This document shows positions 5,798-7,088 of a stretch of DNA of 7,088 nt, in pieces; position 1 is the first letter of the stretch, and the number at the start of each line of letters is the position of its first letter. The position numbers were made by a program, and so were the translations under genes. Source of the DNA: an uncultured archaeon (lineage in GTDB: Archaea > Nanobdellota > Nanobdellia > Woesearchaeales > CAIVOO01); NCBI GenBank assembly GCA_903907555.1, contig CAIVOO010000058.1:1-7088 (forward strand), in the 5' to 3' direction. The notes beneath the pieces are model-generated. The model saw nothing but the letters and a program-made list of their open reading frames with translations. It had not been told where the DNA came from and ran no database searches.

Positions 5798-6436
5798 ATG
5801 CTCACACAAAAACAGCTCGCGATTATCCTGACGCAATTCAGCGAGTTTGCAAAGCCGAGTGCTTCTCTTGAGCAGTACAAGACAAATCCAGACATTGCTG
5901 CGGAAATTCTTTGGTCTGCAAAAATGAATGGCGATATTGAAGGCAAAACAATCGCAGACTTAGGCTGCGGCACAGGAATTCTCGGAATTTCTGCAATTCT
6001 TTTGGGAGCGAAGAAAGTTTTCTTTGTAGATGTTGATGAAAGCGCTTTGATGCTTGCAAAGAAAAATCTTGAGTTTGTGAAAAACAGGTATCAACTGAAA
6101 AACCTGAAGAACAGGGCAGAATTCATTTTATCAGATATTGTTCCATTCAATGAGAAGGTGGATGTAGTTTTGCAAAATCCGCCGTTCGGGGTTCAGAAAG
6201 AGCACGCAGACAGAAAATTCCTATCAAAAGCTTTTCAGATAGCTGATGTTGTTTATTCATTCCACAAAACAGAGTCACAAATATTTCTCGACCAGTTTTC
6301 AGAAGACAATGGATTCAAGATAACGAGATACTTTGAATTCGATTTCCCTCTCCCGAAAACTCAGAAGTTTCATACCCACAAGACATACAAATTCAGGGTC
6401 GGATGCTGGAGATTCGAGAGAATCAAACAATCATGA
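5798..6436 (+). CDS. METTL5-like SAM-dependent adenine-N6 RNA methyltransferase
   Basis: The 212-aa product is a class I methyltransferase of the METTL5/COG2263 family. Human METTL5 makes m6A in 18S rRNA with TRMT112, so an rRNA or other structured RNA is the likely substrate here, though that is inference. The N-terminal SLEQYKT (23-29) corresponds to the family's LEQYPT motif. The SAM site is DLGCGTG (54-60), with acidic residues Asp78 and Asp80 after the second strand and Asp113 in SDIVPF. NPPFG (127-131) is the catalytic NPPF motif of N6-adenine methyltransferases. SFHKTES (154-160) is another family-like segment. Length is normal and nothing is missing. The C-terminal 14 bp overlap the convergent gene on the other strand. 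No Trm112-like partner lies in the window. Family assignment is firm; the exact target base is not shown. Confidence 0.92.
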   Translation: MLTQKQLAIILTQFSEFAKPSASLEQYKTNPDIAAEILWSAKMNGDIEGKTIADLGCGTGILGISAILLGAKKVFFVDVDESALMLAKKNLEFVKNRYQLKNLKNRAEFILSDIVPFNEKVDVVLQNPPFGVQKEHADRKFLSKAFQIADVVYSFHKTESQIFLDQFSEDNGFKITRYFEFDFPLPKTQKFHTHKTYKFRVGCWRFERIKQS

Positions 6437-7085
6437 GGCAGTTGTAAATCACATGTTCAGCTACAGGATGATTGCTGTATCTTTGTTTTATCATTTTAGC
6501 AACAACTTCAGGAGGCTCTCCTGGCCTTGATGCGCTTTTGCATACCAGATCTGTCAAATCTGCTATTTCGAGTATCTGTTTTTTTATCTGAATTTCCCCA
6601 TTAGGACTGGGATTTACTGATGCGATTTCAAGAGCGACAGGATAAACTTTGCCGACAGGGCTTAAGTCAACCTTTGGCCTTGGTCTGTAATCAATCCTTT
6701 TTTCTTCTTCAGGCATTTCGCTCGCAGCCTTCACCTGTCTGTCATAGCCGTGAAGCACGGCTGCTGCAAGCATCTCCTGTACTTCAACGCAGGCTTTGCT
6801 AAGGACTTCAAACTTCAGAGCAAGCTCGCCTGCCATTATGCTAGTTCGCAGGCAGTGCATGTAAACATCAGGATCCTGCATTCCCATCAGAATGTTGGTA
6901 AGGTAAACATTTATCCTGTCATGCTCGAGGACTGTTGCAAGATTTTCAGTAACTTCTGGGTGTTTTACTTCGAAGCAGATATTTTCTTGTCTTTTAAGGT
7001 CTGCAAGCGCCATCTGAACTAGATTGGTTGTGTTATTAGAAAACCCTTCATATTTTCCAACTTTTCTGTTAGGTTCGACAGCCAT
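6423..7085 (-). CDS. Degenerate HD-GYP-like domain protein, possibly 5'-incomplete
   Basis: I do not recognise a named family, but the helical pattern resembles an HD-GYP domain. DPDVYMHCLRTSIMAGELAL (71-90) matches the first helix with its conserved His77. LAAAVLHGYDR (106-116) matches the LAALLHDIGK segment, but the metal-binding HD is HG (His112-Gly113). ILEIADLTDLV (171-181) followed by SASRP (184-188) matches the IVAVADVYDALTSDRP segment. The HHE and GYP signatures are absent; only about 60 residues separate the two recognisable parts, with SVNPSPNG (156-163) where the GYP loop would be. Loss of metal ligands suggests a non-catalytic binding or scaffold role. HD-GYP proteins are mainly bacterial cyclic-di-GMP phosphodiesterases, so an archaeal copy is unusual. 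The ATG at 7083-7085 is 3 bp from the window edge and the frame stays open, so the true start may lie outside. No signal peptide or membrane segment is seen. Confidence 0.7.
   Translation of the reverse strand: MAVEPNRKVGKYEGFSNNTTNLVQMALADLKRQENICFEVKHPEVTENLATVLEHDRINVYLTNILMGMQDPDVYMHCLRTSIMAGELALKFEVLSKACVEVQEMLAAAVLHGYDRQVKAASEMPEEEKRIDYRPRPKVDLSPVGKVYPVALEIASVNPSPNGEIQIKKQILEIADLTDLVCKSASRPGEPPEVVAKMIKQRYSNHPVAEHVIYNCLMIV
6579..6585 (+). terminator. U7 tract downstream of the METTL5-like gene, inside the opposing gene
   Basis: There is no spacer after the methyltransferase stop at 6436. The first strong plus-strand T run is T7 at 6579-6585, with a weaker T-rich stretch near 6480-6500. 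A plus-strand transcript ending there would extend about 145 nt antisense into the HD-GYP-like gene. The tract may merely reflect lysine codons on the minus strand, so the assignment is weak. Confidence 0.25.
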
Positions 7086-7088
7086 ACA

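Noticed and set aside
465..6059. Many antisense and alternate-frame ORFs of 60-109 codons inside psmB, fttA, lonB, the TrpF-like and METTL5-like genes
   Set aside because: They lie opposite strongly conserved coding sequence, have low-complexity or Ser/Phe/Leu-rich translations and show no family motif.
1..7088. CRISPR array, insertion sequence, integrase attachment site or defence island
   Set aside because: No regularly spaced repeats, transposase or nuclease-defence genes, or long terminal inverted repeats were seen; base composition is even across the coding part.

Overview
The window is archaeal chromosomal DNA. It carries a proteasome beta subunit with an N-terminal-threonine propeptide, the archaeal termination nuclease aCPSF1/FttA, a membrane-anchored LonB-type protease and a METTL5-like RNA methyltransferase. 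TATA boxes lie about 25 bp upstream of several start codons that have no Shine-Dalgarno sequence. Moderate GC, AGA/AGG-rich arginine use and compact spacing would fit a DPANN-type (Woesearchaeota/Pacearchaeota-like) genome, but that placement is inference; only the archaeal assignment is secure.

Layout. Positions 1-296 hold no convincing gene. An AT-rich stretch (1-60, about 25% GC) is followed by about 200 bp at about 45% GC with several complementary segments, which may be an untranslated RNA or a regulatory region. Then come five genes on the plus strand: psmB (373-1008), fttA (1061-2956), lonB (2998-4914), a TrpF-like TIM-barrel protein (4977-5762) and a METTL5-like methyltransferase (5798-6436). 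A minus-strand gene for a degenerate HD-GYP-like protein (6423-7085) converges on the methyltransferase gene and overlaps its end by 14 bp; its 5' end lies at or beyond the window edge.

How the genes fit together. psmB and fttA are a known archaeal gene pair linking protein turnover with RNA 3'-end formation; lonB next to them adds the membrane-associated ATP-dependent protease. psmB has its own TATA box, a hairpin-containing leader of about 40 nt and a Shine-Dalgarno sequence. fttA also has a Shine-Dalgarno sequence and lies behind a U-rich tract of the kind its own product uses for termination. lonB, the TrpF-like gene and the methyltransferase gene each have a TATA-like box about 25-27 bp before the ATG and no usable Shine-Dalgarno sequence, so they look leaderless and separately transcribed.

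The items most worth a second look are the TrpF-like protein lacking the catalytic cysteine, the HD-GYP-like protein lacking its HD and GYP signatures, the U tract in front of fttA, and the possible structured RNA upstream of psmB. I see no defence system, CRISPR array, mobile element, tRNA or rRNA.
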